Source: Primula veris (lineage: Eukaryota; Streptophyta; Magnoliopsida; Ericales; Primulaceae). From it: a DNA stretch of 64,000 bases. Positions within the stretch are counted from its first letter, which is position 1, and every line of letters begins with the position of its first letter. The notes beneath the pieces were generated by a model. That model saw only the letters and a program-made list of their open reading frames with translations, did not search any database and was not told where the DNA came from. The position numbers and the translations under genes are program-made. The stretch spans positions 18,095,211-18,159,210 of the forward strand of contig OY821741.1 in the NCBI GenBank assembly GCA_963682055.1. The letters run 5' to 3'. Of the stretch, positions 30,282 through 40,940 are shown one piece after another.

Positions 30282-31403
30282 TCTTGGTCCGTAAGTGTCT
30301 AAACCTTAGAGGAGAGGAGTGTGTGTGTGTGTGTGTGTGTTTAATAAGGTTTACGTACGATTTTCGCGGAATAAAAACTTTGAGCTATTAACTAAGCTAA
30401 TTAGTAGATTTTATAACTAAACAATTTTGTTAACTATTTAATGCTAGTTTAAGCTATGCAAGCAATCAAAATAAACAATAAATAAGTGCGGAAAGTAAAA
30501 GTTAAGGAAAAAGAAATAACACAAGATGTATAGAGGTTCGGCAAAACGCCTACTCCTCTCCTCGGTATTCACATTACCGAGTATTTCACTAGAATTTTCT
30601 TCCCAAGATTACACCCTAACGAGCTAATCGACCGATTAAGCTCCCCCTTACTCTATGAGTATCCCGAATGAAAAGACCTAGAGTTTTTAAGCTGCACTTG
30701 CTTACAAAGCATCTACCTGATCACTCGCTCACAAATGAGTTTATAATTCACTCTTACAAGTTTGAATTGAAATGTATCACTCACTAACAAATAATATCTT
30801 GGTGTTTATATGATTACAATAAGATTACACACAAGAGTATTTATGAATAAAAGTGAGAAAAATGAAGTATAAACTTGAGTATGATCTTGAAATAATAGCT
30901 TAATTGAGTGTGTGAATTGGGGTATCTTCAACAATGAATTGGGGGGCTATTTGAAGGATAATTGGTCTTGTTACCGTTGTATGAAGTGTTATGATTTTAT
31001 CCAATGCTTTTCAGCAGTTTCCCAATTTTCCAGAATAAGTCAAAAAGCTAATTTTTGAATTCTGCAGAAAACGATCGATCGTTTTGGTCATTTTGATCGG
31101 TTGTTTTTCAGACGACCTCACTGGAACATTTTGGACCAAAAATGATCGGTCGTTTTGTCCAAAACGATCGGTCGTTTTTTCTGGCAATTTCTCAGTTTTC
31201 TCGTTATACTTCGAAAGTCCGTAACTTATTCATTTTAAGTCCGATTATGGTTCCGCTTGAACCGTTGGCTTCGTATTTAAATATTCTATCATTTCGAACC
31301 TTTAACAAGCTAGATAAATGATTAGTATACAAAACGAGCTTTTATCATGTTTTACATATTTTGTTATCATTAAAACAATCGATTAGAAGAACATTGTTCA
31401 ACA
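30282..31403 (-). repeat. 3' LTR of the inner element (1,122 bp)
   Basis: It starts TCTTGGTCCGTAAG (the TG end mutated to TC) and ends TTGTTCAACA. It contains a (GT)n run at about 30320-30340 and four ATCGGTCGTTTT-type palindromic sites between 31060 and 31185. Confidence 0.93.
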
Positions 31404-31950
31404 ATCTCTCCGTTTTTGATGATGATAAAATATTGACATTAAACATATTATAAGCTCTTTTTGCTTAAACACAAAATATAACCGAGATGTGTAAGTGACG
31501 TTTACTAGGTAAAAGGTTTTGATGAAAAATTAGTAAATGCCACAACATCCGATTAAACGAAGTTTTTTAAGGTTTAAAGGTTTTGAAGGATAATGAACGA
31601 ACAAAGTAAGCGAAAAATTGGCCATAATTTTGCCTAAAAACGTTCAATCGCCACAAATGACAAATCAATAAATACAACCCAATCAACAAGATATTATGCT
31701 CACACACTTCAATAACATCAACTATGATAACAATGCATTCATCTAGAATAAAAAATGTAATCTCACAAAGTATTAGAATTTAAGAAGCAACATATAAAAA
31801 AGCAACATAAAAAACGCTTCATAACATAAATGTAAAAACGTTTGCTACTTATTACATCAAAAACAAATTTGTTCGACGAAAGGAAACACAAAAGAAATAC
31901 AACGCAAAATAAAACGAAAGGGGTATTTCTCCCCCTTTGACATCATCAAA
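31404..31950 (-). other. Region between extra ORF and 3' LTR with polypurine tracts
   Basis: On minus, ATGATGTCAAAGGGGGAGAA lies at about 31928-31947 and a second purine-rich phrase (AAAAACGGAGAGAT) directly abuts the LTR at 31404-31418. Repeated tract-like motifs upstream of the 3' LTR are a known Sirevirus habit. No gene is seen in between. Confidence 0.6.
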
Positions 31951-31962
31951 AAAAATAACCGC

Positions 31963-33321
31963 CTAGTCGCGGTGGGAGGTCGCGTCGTCGTCGTCGTCGG
32001 CGGCGGCATTCGGACCGGCAAGGTCGGGAAAATACCCGTTGAACTGCGTCCTTTGCTTGGCTCTTAATCGATCAAGTTCGTCGAGTTGTTCTTGAGTCGG
32101 ATTTAAGAAACGAAACATGCGCCGGGTCACTTGCGCATTTCGGTAGGTGTTGATGTAGAGATCGTTATAGAACTGGTCGGAGCGCGGGAGAGGGGTGGAA
32201 GATCCTACTTTGGCTTTTCCTCGACCTCGAGAGGGACGAGAGGAGATAGGGATATCGGGTGGTGGAAAGGACTCGGAGGAAATTTGCACATCCTCCCGAG
32301 GAGTAACTCGCGGTGTGGTCTTGGGGCCGACATACTCTTCCTCTTCACGGGAAAGAGGGGTGTAGTTGGGGCCGGACACCTTTCTACCCGACCAAGTTAT
32401 GGTCTTCTTGGTAGTATCGAATTTTATATACATTTGGGCTAGATAAGTGGTGTCCCAAATGTGTTTTTCCTTATTCTTAAAAGGAGTTCCACCGGGAGCG
32501 AGGTGGAGGTCCTTTAAGATGGCGGAAATTAAGGCACCGTAAGGTAGTCCATTCTTAGATTTGGTTTTGAGCGAATTCACCTTAAAAAAGATAAGCGTCG
32601 CAAAGTTAATTTTTACTTGACGATGGATGCACCCTAATAGGAAGATGTACTCGTTGGTAACATCGGTGAAGTTGGATGAGTAAGGGAGTACAATGTGGGA
32701 AAGGATATGGTATGCCATTTTATTATGAAAAAGAAGGCCGTGAGCCTTATATGAGCGGTTGTTATGGTTGGGATGGAAAAGCTCGTCTTTGAGATCATTA
32801 AAACTATCGATCTCGAGCATTTCGCAAAGTTCTTCACTTTGCTCGTACACCCCATCGTCATCGAGGTGTAAAAGAGTTTGTAAACGGCCTATACCGTAAA
32901 CAAATGGTTGGCCATTCAAAGAGGAACGCAAACGAAGTGCGTCACCTCGACCCTTATCAACGACTAGGTTTGCGTAAAATTCATACATGTTTTCTTGGAA
33001 TAAGGGCTCAGTAAGAAGGGTGTCGAGTTTTTGGAACCTAAGACGACTCATTAGGAATGGAAAGCGTTCACGAAATAGAGGCATGTCGATTGTAAAGTTT
33101 GACAAAATACCTGGTTTGGCGATGGTGGATGGATAAGAAGGAGGAAGTGAAGCCGAAGGGGCATCGCAGCCCGATCGTGTAGCGGCGTCGGTCGGAGGAG
33201 CAGTTGAGGCGGCGGTTCGAGGACCGCAGGGAACACGCGAGTGGCGAGCGGTGGATGAAGGCAAGTACTCGTCCTCACCTTTGTCGATGAGGGATGGCTG
33301 AGCTTTCTTTGAACGAATCAT
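31963..33321 (-). CDS. Intact extra ORF in the env position of the Sirevirus-like element (452 aa)
   Basis: The ATG is at 33321 and the frame is open for 452 codons while neighbouring pol is broken. Residues 1-65 are low-complexity and Ser/Pro/Ala-rich. A folded-looking region follows (about 70-330) with FRERFPFLMSRLRFQKLDTL, MYEFYANLVVDKGRGDALRL and FVYGIGRLQTLLHLDDDGVY. The C-terminus is basic/Pro-rich, then a helix-prone segment (TQEQLDELDRLRAKQRTQF), then poly-Asp. The FYANL region resembles the 'putative plant transposon protein' family (PF20167-like), but I cannot confirm this without a search. I see no signal peptide or transmembrane helix, so a true envelope role is unsupported. A TATA-like run about 130 bp upstream and a CT-rich leader suggest its own promoter. 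Confidence 0.75.
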   Translation of the reverse strand: MIRSKKAQPSLIDKGEDEYLPSSTARHSRVPCGPRTAASTAPPTDAATRSGCDAPSASLPPSYPSTIAKPGILSNFTIDMPLFRERFPFLMSRLRFQKLDTLLTEPLFQENMYEFYANLVVDKGRGDALRLRSSLNGQPFVYGIGRLQTLLHLDDDGVYEQSEELCEMLEIDSFNDLKDELFHPNHNNRSYKAHGLLFHNKMAYHILSHIVLPYSSNFTDVTNEYIFLLGCIHRQVKINFATLIFFKVNSLKTKSKNGLPYGALISAILKDLHLAPGGTPFKNKEKHIWDTTYLAQMYIKFDTTKKTITWSGRKVSGPNYTPLSREEEEYVGPKTTPRVTPREDVQISSESFPPPDIPISSRPSRGRGKAKVGSSTPLPRSDQFYNDLYINTYRNAQVTRRMFRFLNPTQEQLDELDRLRAKQRTQFNGYFPDLAGPNAAADDDDDATSHRD

Positions 33322-33590
33322 ATTGTTGGATTAAATAAGGATTTGGGAAAAAATTAGGGTTTTTTGAAGAATTGGGTTTTTGAAAAAATAGGATTTTTAA
33401 GAAAAGGAATCAATCGATTGTTGATTATGAGGATAATAAGGGGATTAGGGTATATATATTTGAGTTATTGGGGATTTTTTTGGAATATTTTGATGAAGGG
33501 GGCGAATTTGAGAGAGAGAGAGAGGGTTGAAATGTGGTGAATGAAGAAAAAGAAATTAGGGTTTTAATGTTAAAAACAGTAAAACAGAAA
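33322..33590 (-). promoter_or_regulatory. Promoter and leader of the extra ORF (candidate)
   Basis: On minus, in order: a CT-microsatellite (about 33511-33524), a TATATATACCC TATA-like run (about 33450-33459), and CCCTAATC- and AACCCTAATTTTTTCCC-type pyrimidine-rich phrases leading to the ATG at 33321. This resembles an ordinary plant core promoter with a Y-patch. Inferred from layout only. Confidence 0.5.
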
Positions 33591-33739
33591 AACGATCGGT
33601 CGTTTTGGAATTTCGACCGGTCGTTTTGGGTGAAAATTGTTCCAGAGACCACATTAAAAAAACGAGCGGTCGTTTTTCAGAACGATCGGTCGTTTGAAAC
33701 AAAACGACCGGTCGTTTTATACAGTCGACCGGTCGACTA
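33591..33739. repeat. Array of six CGAYCGGTCG palindromic sites
   Basis: Sites start at about 33591 (AACGATCGGTCGTTTT), 33611 (TTCGACCGGTCGTTTT), 33661 (AACGAGCGGTCGTTTTT), 33681, 33703 (AACGACCGGTCGTTTT) and 33723 (GTCGACCGGTCGAC, a perfect palindrome). They lie between RNase H and the extra ORF, upstream of the latter. The same motif is clustered in both LTRs. Confidence 0.92.
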
Positions 33740-33835
33740 TAACCAGTTTACAGAACAAGAATTTTTTGCACTTTTCGACACTGATTTGGCAAAAAAAATA
33801 TATAAAATCAATTAAATATATATAAAATCAATCAA

Positions 33836-33868
<33 letters not shown>

Positions 33869-33887
33869 TGTATGTACAAGTCACACA

Positions 33888-36800
33888 TCAAACATGCCTA
33901 ACTCTCACATCAAACATGCCTAACTCTCGTCGAATAAAACAAAATTGTTCCTCGTTAAGGGGTTTTGTAAAAATGTCGGCTAATTGCCTATCGGTACTAA
34001 TATATTCAAGTATAATATCCCCTTTTTGAACATGATCCCTTAGAAAATGATGTCGTAAATTTATATGTTTAGTACGAGAGTGTTGGATCGGATTTTTTGA
34101 AAGATTTATTGCACTAGTATTATCACACAAAATAGGCACACTATCAAAAGATAATTCAAAGTCATTTAATTGTTGACGCATCCAAAGGATTTGCGCACAA
34201 CAACTACCCGCGGCGACGTATTCCGCCTCCGCCGTAGAAAGTGTAACCGAATTTTATTTCTTGCTATGCCAAGAAACTAAAGCGTTTCCTAAAAAATGGC
34301 AAGTGCCACTAGTACTTTTTCTATCTAAGCGACAACCGGCAAAGTCGGCGTCGGAATAGCCAAGCAAGTTAAAAGTAGTATCATGTGGATAAAACAATCC
34401 TAAATTACATGTACCTACAAGATATCTAAATATGCGCTTAACGGCTATAACATGCGATTCCTTAGGACAAGATTGATACCTAGCACACAAGAAAACACTA
34501 AACATGATATCGGGTCTACTTGCGGTTAAATATAAGAGAGATCCAATCATACCTCTATATAGCTTTTGGTCCACGCTTTTACCCGATTCATCCTTATCTA
34601 GTTTTGTTGCCGGACTCATTGGAGTTCCTAGCGACTTTGCATCGCTCATGTTGAACCTTTTGAGCAAGTCCCCTATGTATTTAGCTTGATTTACGAAAAT
34701 TCCGTCCTTAGTTTGTTTGATTTGCAATCCAAGGAACTAGGTAAGTTCACCCATCATGCTCATCTTGAATTTGCCTTGCATACAATTAGAAAACTCCTCG
34801 CACATGCGAGCATTAGTAGAACCGAAAATAATATCATCAACATAAATTTGAATTAAAAGCATGTCTTTTCCATCTTTTTTAATAAAAAGAGTAGTATCCA
34901 AAGTACCACGAGAAAAACCTTTTGCAATAAAAAATTTACTGTCTTTCATACCAAGCCCGGGGTGCTTGTTTTAAAGCATAAAGAGTTTTTTGAAGTTTGT
35001 AAACATGATCGGGAAACTCATGATTTTCAAAATCGGGTGGTTGTTTTACATATACTTCCTCATTTATAAAACCGTTTAAAAATGCACTTTTAACACCCAT
35101 TTGAAACAATTTAAAGCATTTAAAAGAAGCATAAGCAAGCAATATCCTAATGGCTTCAAGTCTAGCTACGGGTGCGTAAGTTTCATCGAAATCGATGCCT
35201 TCTTCTTGGTTATACCCTTGAGCCACTAGTCTAGCCTTATATCTAATGACTACCCCGGATTCATCCATCTTATTACGAAATATCCATTTCGTACCTATGA
35301 TGGTTTTCTCACGCGGTCTAGGAACTAAAGTCCATACGTTACTATGCTCGAATTGATTTAATTCGTCATGCATAGCTAATACCCAACTCTCATCGAGTTC
35401 TGCTTCATGAATGTTCTTAGGCTCTAATTGAGACAAGAATGCAAGATGATTAATTAAATTTCTCAATGAAGAACGTGTATGCCCTCTTTCTCCCGGGTTA
35501 TCCAAGATTAATTCTTACGGATGGTGATTGGCAAACCTCCATTCTTGAGGCAAATCGTCATGAATATGTACACTAGATTCTGGGTCCGTTTGAAGTCTCT
35601 CTATAGTTACTTCTTCAACAACGGGTTCAACCTCTATACTAGGCGTAATCTCTAAGCCAGATGTAACTTGATTAGAAGAAGATACATTATGAAAAATATC
35701 ATCATTAATATTATGAACAATTAATGGCTTATCAATCGTCGGTAAATTCTCATCAAAGGAAACATGTACCGATTCTTCCACCAATAAAGTTCTTTTATTA
35801 AAAATTCTATACACTTTACTCGATATAGCATATCCGATGAAAATTCCTTCATCGGACTTAGCATCAAATTTTCCTAAATTATCCTTACCATTATTATGAA
35901 CATAGCATTTGCATCCAAATGCACATAAATGAGAAATATTAGGCTTTCGCTCATTCCATAATTCGTAAGGTGTCTTTTTCAATATGGGCCTAATTAAGGT
36001 TCTATTTAAAATATAATAAGCAGAATTTACGGCTTCGGCCACTTTGGCAAATTATTTTCACAAAGCATGGTCCGTGCCATTTCCTCTAGGGTTCTATTCT
36101 TCCTCTCTACTATCCCATTTTGTTGGGGCGTAAAATTATGATCAATACCATCTTCATCACAATAAGTTTGAAATGAAGTATTTTTAAATTCCTTACCATG
36201 ATCGGTTCGGATACTTTTGATCATATAACCCTTTCGTGTTTGGAGCTTTTTGCAAATAATAGAGAATTCTCTAAATGCTTCATGCTTATGAGTTAAAAAA
36301 AATACCCAAGTGAAACGACTAAAATCATCAACCATGACGAAAGCATATGCACGCCCTCCAAGACTAAGTGTCCGGGAGGGACCAACTAAGTCCATATGAA
36401 TGAGCTCCAAACAACGAGTAGTAGATATAATATTTTTAGATTTAAAAGAAATCTTCGTTTGTTTGCCTAATTGGCAAGCGTGACAAAGTTTGTCCTTTTT
36501 ATAAGGAGCTTTTGGTAAACCTATTACCAAATCTTTTCTAGAAAGTTTAGCGAGTTAATCAAGACTAGCATGACCAAGTCTTCTATGCCACAACCAACCA
36601 TTGTCGTTGATAGTAACAAGACATTTGACCTCATTATCCACCGAACTATTCAAATCAATCATATAGACATTATTTTGTCTTTGACCCATGAGAATAGTTT
36701 TATTATCCGAAATACAATGAATGATGCAATGCGATTTTTCAAAAATGACTTTGTGACCCAAATCGCAAAGTTGACTTATACTAAGCAAGTTATGTTTAAG

Positions 36801-37010
36801 ACCATCAACAAGCAGTACATTATTAATAATAACATTTGATAGTTTAGAAATACTACCAATACCGATGATTTTACCCTTGCTATTATCCCCGAAGGTCACA
36901 AAGCCTCCGTCTTTAGGTGCAAGAGTAGTAAATTTCGTTTTGTCTCCCGTCATATGTCTTGAGCATCCACTATCCAAGAACCACTTGTCCTCGTTAATTT
37001 TTGACCTCAA
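33888..37010 (-). pseudogene. pol of the inner Sirevirus-like element, broken
   Basis: The gene encodes an aspartic protease ([14 protein letters not shown], 36980 region), a GAG-pre-integrase motif (LWHRRLGHASLD with CHACQLGK), an integrase core with all three acidic residues in view (HMDLVGP, IRTDHGKEF, GIVERKNR), a reverse transcriptase (WIFRNKMDESG, IYVDDIIFGS) and RNase H (GYSDADFAGC, DIFTKPLNEEQ). Breaks include an in-frame TAA after ASLD (36555), a frameshift near 36030-36042, a stop at 35515, a frameshift near 34940-34950, TAG at 34737 and TAA at 34254. The last is a CAA-to-TAA type change in the usual KKQNS motif. Copies and integrates element RNA when intact; this one cannot make a full polyprotein. 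Confidence 0.93.
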
Positions 37011-37107
37011 GCATACCTACAAAGCAAAACGATCATTGGTATCCTAATCCACTTTTGGGTCCTTGAGGGTTAGTGTCTCGACCCTTTAAAATCCAAACCA
37101 AGTCATT

Positions 37108-38643
37108 TCAATTTAATTTATATCTATAAGGGCAATAGACATAATCCTCAAAGTGATCACTACGGTTGCAAGTAAGACATTTAACATGCATTCTTGGTTT
37201 AACAAAGCGATTATAAACTAAGTCATTTTTATGCATGTTGTTTTTACGAGAGTAACTTGGTTGTCTATTTTCATTTTTCGTCATTTGTTTGGTTAATAGA
37301 TTTTTATGCTTTGCCGTTAGAAGTGGGTTGTACCCTACACCGGTTTTATCATACGCGCCTTGTTGAGAAGCTAATATGGTACTTAACATTTTACTTCCTT
37401 TGGCGAACTTAGCAAGAGTAAGTTCGGCGCTATCTGCCTTAAGTTTACATGAACTAAGGTCATTTACTAACTTAACATTTTCCATGGTAAGTTTGGCATT
37501 TTTAGAGGCGAGTGAGTCATTTTTTATAGCTAAGTTTTCAAGTTCGTCTTGTAAAGTAATTAACATTTTTCTAAAATATTCGTTTTTACCTCTAACTTTT
37601 TCTAAAGAAGCTAACACATCATTTCTGTCAAAACAATCATCACTAGAAAGAGAAGAGTTAGAGGAGTGGAAGCTTACATCCTCGGTTTCGTCGTCTCTAG
37701 CCATGAGACATAGGTTTGCGACTTCTTCATTGTCGCTATCGGAGCTATCATCATCGCTCCCCCATGCGGCCATGAATGCCTTCTCGTATTTCTTTTTCTT
37801 TTCGGACTTGTCCTTCTTCTTCAAGGGACATTCATTTTGCATATGACCGGGTTTGTGAGATTTATAGCAAATGATTTCGTCCTTCTTGTTCGATTTGTCG
37901 GATGGCTCTCCCTTATATTCGTTTTTCCAAAATCGTTGTCCGCCCTTCTTTTTCCAACTTAGGAACTCGTTGTAGCGTTTGGCGAAGAGTGCCATTTCAT
38001 CATCCTCACTCGAAGAATCATTACCGCTATCGTCATTAGTTGTACTTTTGAAAGCGATGCCTTTCTTCTTTTTCGAGTCATCCTCTTGTTTTCGAGTTGT
38101 CATGTCTAGTTCATGAGTGCTTAAGGATCCTATGAGGTTGTCGAGAGAGAGAGTGTTCATGTCCTTGGCTTCTTGTATAGCCGTCACTTTTGATTCCCAT
38201 TTTCTTGGAAGACTTCTTAGGATTTTTGTCACCATCTCCTTGCTAGAATACACTTTTTCAAGTCTTTTTAGATCGTTAGTAATTTTAGTAAAATGAGTGT
38301 ACATAGAAGCAATAGACTCGTCATCATCAACTTTAAAAAGTTCATAATCATGAATAAGCATGCTAATTTTAGAGTTCTTAACTTGACTAGTTCCCTCGTG
38401 CATAATAGCTATCTTATCCCACATTTTCTTAGCGGTATCACAACCGGAAATCTTATCATACTCACTAGGCGAGAGCGCACAAGTTATAGACGTCATAGCT
38501 CTATAATTAAGAGAAAAAATATGGCATTCATCCGTGTCAATTTCTTCTACGAGTTTATCTAAACCATTTCTCCTAGGTGTTTTATAGCCTTTACTTATGC
38601 TAATCCATTGGTCTATTTCGTAACCACATAGAAATTTTTTCAT
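37108..38643 (-). CDS. gag of the inner Sirevirus-like element (511 aa), open
   Basis: The ATG at 38643 lies about 130 bp after the primer-binding site. The first ~200 residues are a Copia capsid-type (UBN2-like) region (CGYEIDQWISISKGY, MHEGTSQVKNSKISMLIHDY, KILRSLPRKWESKVTAIQEA). A zinc knuckle follows at about residue 257 (CYKSHKPGHMQNEC), in which the second Cys is Ser. Then come an acidic serine-rich stretch, a predicted coiled coil (about 345-410) and a second knuckle-like motif near the C-terminus (CLTCNRSDHFEDYVYC). Long gags with coiled coils fit Sireviruses. The frame is uninterrupted, unlike pol. The loss of the knuckle Cys suggests reduced RNA packaging. Confidence 0.9.
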   Translation of the reverse strand: MKKFLCGYEIDQWISISKGYKTPRRNGLDKLVEEIDTDECHIFSLNYRAMTSITCALSPSEYDKISGCDTAKKMWDKIAIMHEGTSQVKNSKISMLIHDYELFKVDDDESIASMYTHFTKITNDLKRLEKVYSSKEMVTKILRSLPRKWESKVTAIQEAKDMNTLSLDNLIGSLSTHELDMTTRKQEDDSKKKKGIAFKSTTNDDSGNDSSSEDDEMALFAKRYNEFLSWKKKGGQRFWKNEYKGEPSDKSNKKDEIICYKSHKPGHMQNECPLKKKDKSEKKKKYEKAFMAAWGSDDDSSDSDNEEVANLCLMARDDETEDVSFHSSNSSLSSDDCFDRNDVLASLEKVRGKNEYFRKMLITLQDELENLAIKNDSLASKNAKLTMENVKLVNDLSSCKLKADSAELTLAKFAKGSKMLSTILASQQGAYDKTGVGYNPLLTAKHKNLLTKQMTKNENRQPSYSRKNNMHKNDLVYNRFVKPRMHVKCLTCNRSDHFEDYVYCPYRYKLN

Positions 38644-38775
38644 AAGATCTCTCTAATACGGATAGTTTGTACCGTCAAAGAACGGAGGCCTAGTTATGGA
38701 TTTTGAGACAGCGTACGAAGACATATCGGATCTTTAAACTAAAAAATTGTTAGATTTTATAAAGAGAAGAGCTAG

Positions 38776-38787
38776 GCTCTGATACCA
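38776..38787 (-). promoter_or_regulatory. Primer-binding site of the inner element
   Basis: TGGTATCAGAGC on the minus strand, complementary to the initiator tRNA-Met 3' end, two bases from the LTR end at 38790. Confidence 0.93.
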
Positions 38788-38789
38788 AT

Positions 38790-39985
38790 TGTTGGTCCGT
38801 AAGTGTCTAAACCTTAGAGGGGGGGGTGGGGGGGGGGGTGGGGGGGGGGGGGGTGAATAATGTTTACGTATGATTTTCGCGGAATAAAAACTTTGAGCTA
38901 TTAACTATGCTAATTAGTAGATTTTATAACTAAACAATTTTGTTAACTATTTAATGCTAGTTTAAGCTATGCAAACAATCAAAATAATCAATAAATAAGT
39001 GCGGAAAGTAAAATTTAAGGGAAAAGAAATAACACAAGATGTATAGAGGTTCGGCAAAACGCGCATACTCCTCTCCTCGGTATTCACACTACCGAGTATT
39101 TCACTAGAATTTTCTTCCCAAGATTACACCCTAACGAGCTAATCGACCGATTAAGCTCCCCCTCTATGAGTATCCCGAATGAAAATACCTAGAGCTTTTA
39201 AGCTACACTTGCTTACAAAGCCTCTACCCGATCACTCGCTCACAAATGATTTTATAATTCATTCTTACAAGTTTGAATTGCAATGTATCACTCGCTAACA
39301 AATAATATCTTGGCGTTTATATGATTACAATAAGATTACACACAAGAGTATTTATGAATAAAAGTGAGAAAAATGAAGTATAAGCTTGAGTATGATCTTG
39401 AAATAATAGCTTAATTGAGTGTGTGAATTGGGGCATCTTCAACAATGAATTAGGGGGCTATTTGAAGGGTAATTGGTCTTGTTACCGTTGTATGAAGTGT
39501 TATGCTTTTATCCAATGGTTTTCAGCAGTTTTCTGATTTTCCAGAATAAGTCAAAAAGCTAATTTTTGAATTCTGCAGAAAACGATCGGTCGTTTTATGA
39601 AAAACGATCGGTCGTTTTTATCATGAACTCACTGGAACATTTTGGACCAAAAATGATCGGTCGTTTTGGTCATTTCGATCGGTTGTTTTTCAGACGACCT
39701 CACTGGAACATTTTGGACCAAAAATGATCGGTCGTTTTGTCCAAAACGATCGGTCGTTTTTTCTGGCAATTTCTCGGTTTTCTCGTTATACTTCGAAAGC
39801 CCGTAACTTATTCGTTTTAAGTCCGATTATGGTTCCGCTTGAACCGCTGGCTTCGTATTTAAATATTCTATCATTTACATCCTTTAATAAGCTAGATAAA
39901 TTATTAGTATGCAAAACTAGCTTTTATCATGTTTTACATATTTTGTTATCATTAAAACAATCGATTAGAAGAACAGCGTTCAACA
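38790..39985 (-). repeat. 5' LTR of the inner element (1,196 bp)
   Basis: It starts TGTTGGTCCGTAAG and ends GCGTTCAACA. It has a poly-G tract with sparse T (about 38819-38855) where the sister LTR has (GT)n. It holds six palindromic ATCGGTCGTTTT sites between 39591 and 39760, against four in the sister, because a 70-odd-bp palindrome-containing unit is duplicated. Confidence 0.93.
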
Positions 39986-40111
39986 AATATGTTTTGACTG
40001 CTTATATAAAGCCACCTGTAACTCTGTTATTCAATAACAGAATAGTAAAAACAATTATTACTTTTTATCTTTCTCTCTCTATATTTATGAGCTAAATTAG
40101 CTCTTTCTACA
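39986..40111 (+). repeat. Outer Copia 5' LTR, second piece
   Basis: It begins with the AATAT duplication and continues ATGTTTTGACTGCTTATATA to GCTCTTTCTACA, matching the second half of the 3' LTR at 44707-44832. Confidence 0.92.
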
Positions 40112-40119
40112 TGGTATCA
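40112..40119 (+). promoter_or_regulatory. Primer-binding site of the outer Copia
   Basis: TGGTATCA directly after the LTR end. Only the first eight bases of the tRNA-Met complement are kept. Confidence 0.8.
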
Positions 40120-40343
40120 TATGATGATGATTCTTTTTCGATAGGGTTTTGATCGATTTCTTCTTTCTTTTCGACATCCTGTCTTCATTGATTACTGGTT
40201 TGATTACATTTTTCCCTTTATTTCGCTATTTTTATTACTTTTTTTAGTAATATTTGGATATAGTAATTTGTTTCGGAAATCACCAATTAGGGTTCAAGAA
40301 ATGGTTAAATTCTCTATTATTCGTGGTTTAATTTCAATTCGTA

Positions 40344-40940
40344 ATGGGTTCTACTAGTTCTGAAATTGAGATTAGGCCACAATTTGCTATTATTTCTCCT
40401 TTGAATCCATACAATATAGGTACGAATAAACACACTAGTTTTAGCCTAGTAAACATAGTTCTAAATAATACCAATTATCATAATTGTAGGCATGCTATGG
40501 AAATTGCAATTGGGGCTAATAATAAAATAGGGTTCATTAATAATACCCTACATTGTCCTGCTATGACTAATCCTTTATATGGACCTTGGAATCAATGCAA
40601 TCTTGTGGTCATGACTTGGATAATCAATTATGTATCTAGTGATATTTCTCGGTCCATATTATATGTTGATACTGCTACAAAAATATGGAGAGAACTTGGT
40701 GAAAGATTTTCACAAGGAAATAAGGCCAGAATTTATGAAATCCACCAAGAAATCCATAGTATAGTACATGGAAATAAGAATGTTTCTGAATATTTCACAA
40801 AAATAGAGACTTTGTGGAATTATTTGAGTGTACTTAGCCCTTTACCTAGATGTACTTGTGATGCTTCAACTGGTTGTACCTGTAATTTCATTGAAGCTAT
40901 TATTGCTAGAGAACATATAAATCTCAAAAACCACATATAA
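40344..40940 (+). pseudogene. gag of the outer Copia, truncated (198 codons)
   Basis: It starts MGSTSSEIEIRPQFAIIS and shows the Copia gag layout of the Retrotran_gag_3/UBN2 kind (LNNTNYHNCRHAMEIA, IWRELGERFSQGNKARIYEI, VSEYFTKIETLWNYL, CTCDASTGCTCN). It stops early at 40941. Downstream bases to about 41600 still resemble the Ser/Asn/Gly-rich remainder of gag but with stops, so the polyprotein is broken here. Confidence 0.85.

Larger units (their letters stand above)
30282..39985 (-). mobile_element. Inner Sirevirus-like Copia element, 9,704 bp, target duplication AATAT
   Basis: Long LTRs lie at 30282-31403 and 38790-39985. A tRNA-Met primer-binding site lies on the minus strand at 38776-38787, and a perfect AATAT duplication at 30277-30281 and 39986-39990. 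Order along the minus strand: gag, protease, integrase, reverse transcriptase, RNase H, an extra ORF in the env position, a purine tract and the 3' LTR. Copia domain order with large size, long LTRs, an extra 3' ORF and repeated palindromes points to the Sirevirus lineage. Pol carries several stops and frameshifts, so the copy is not autonomous. Confidence 0.93.

Noticed and set aside
31963..33321. Calling the extra ORF an envelope gene
   Set aside because: Position fits, but no signal peptide, transmembrane segment or glycoprotein-like feature is visible.
33591..33739. CRISPR-like array
   Set aside because: Sites are short palindromes with irregular spacing in a plant retrotransposon. There are no uniform repeats and spacers.
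37376..37846. 156-codon plus-strand frame
   Set aside because: Antisense shadow of the Sirevirus-like gag.
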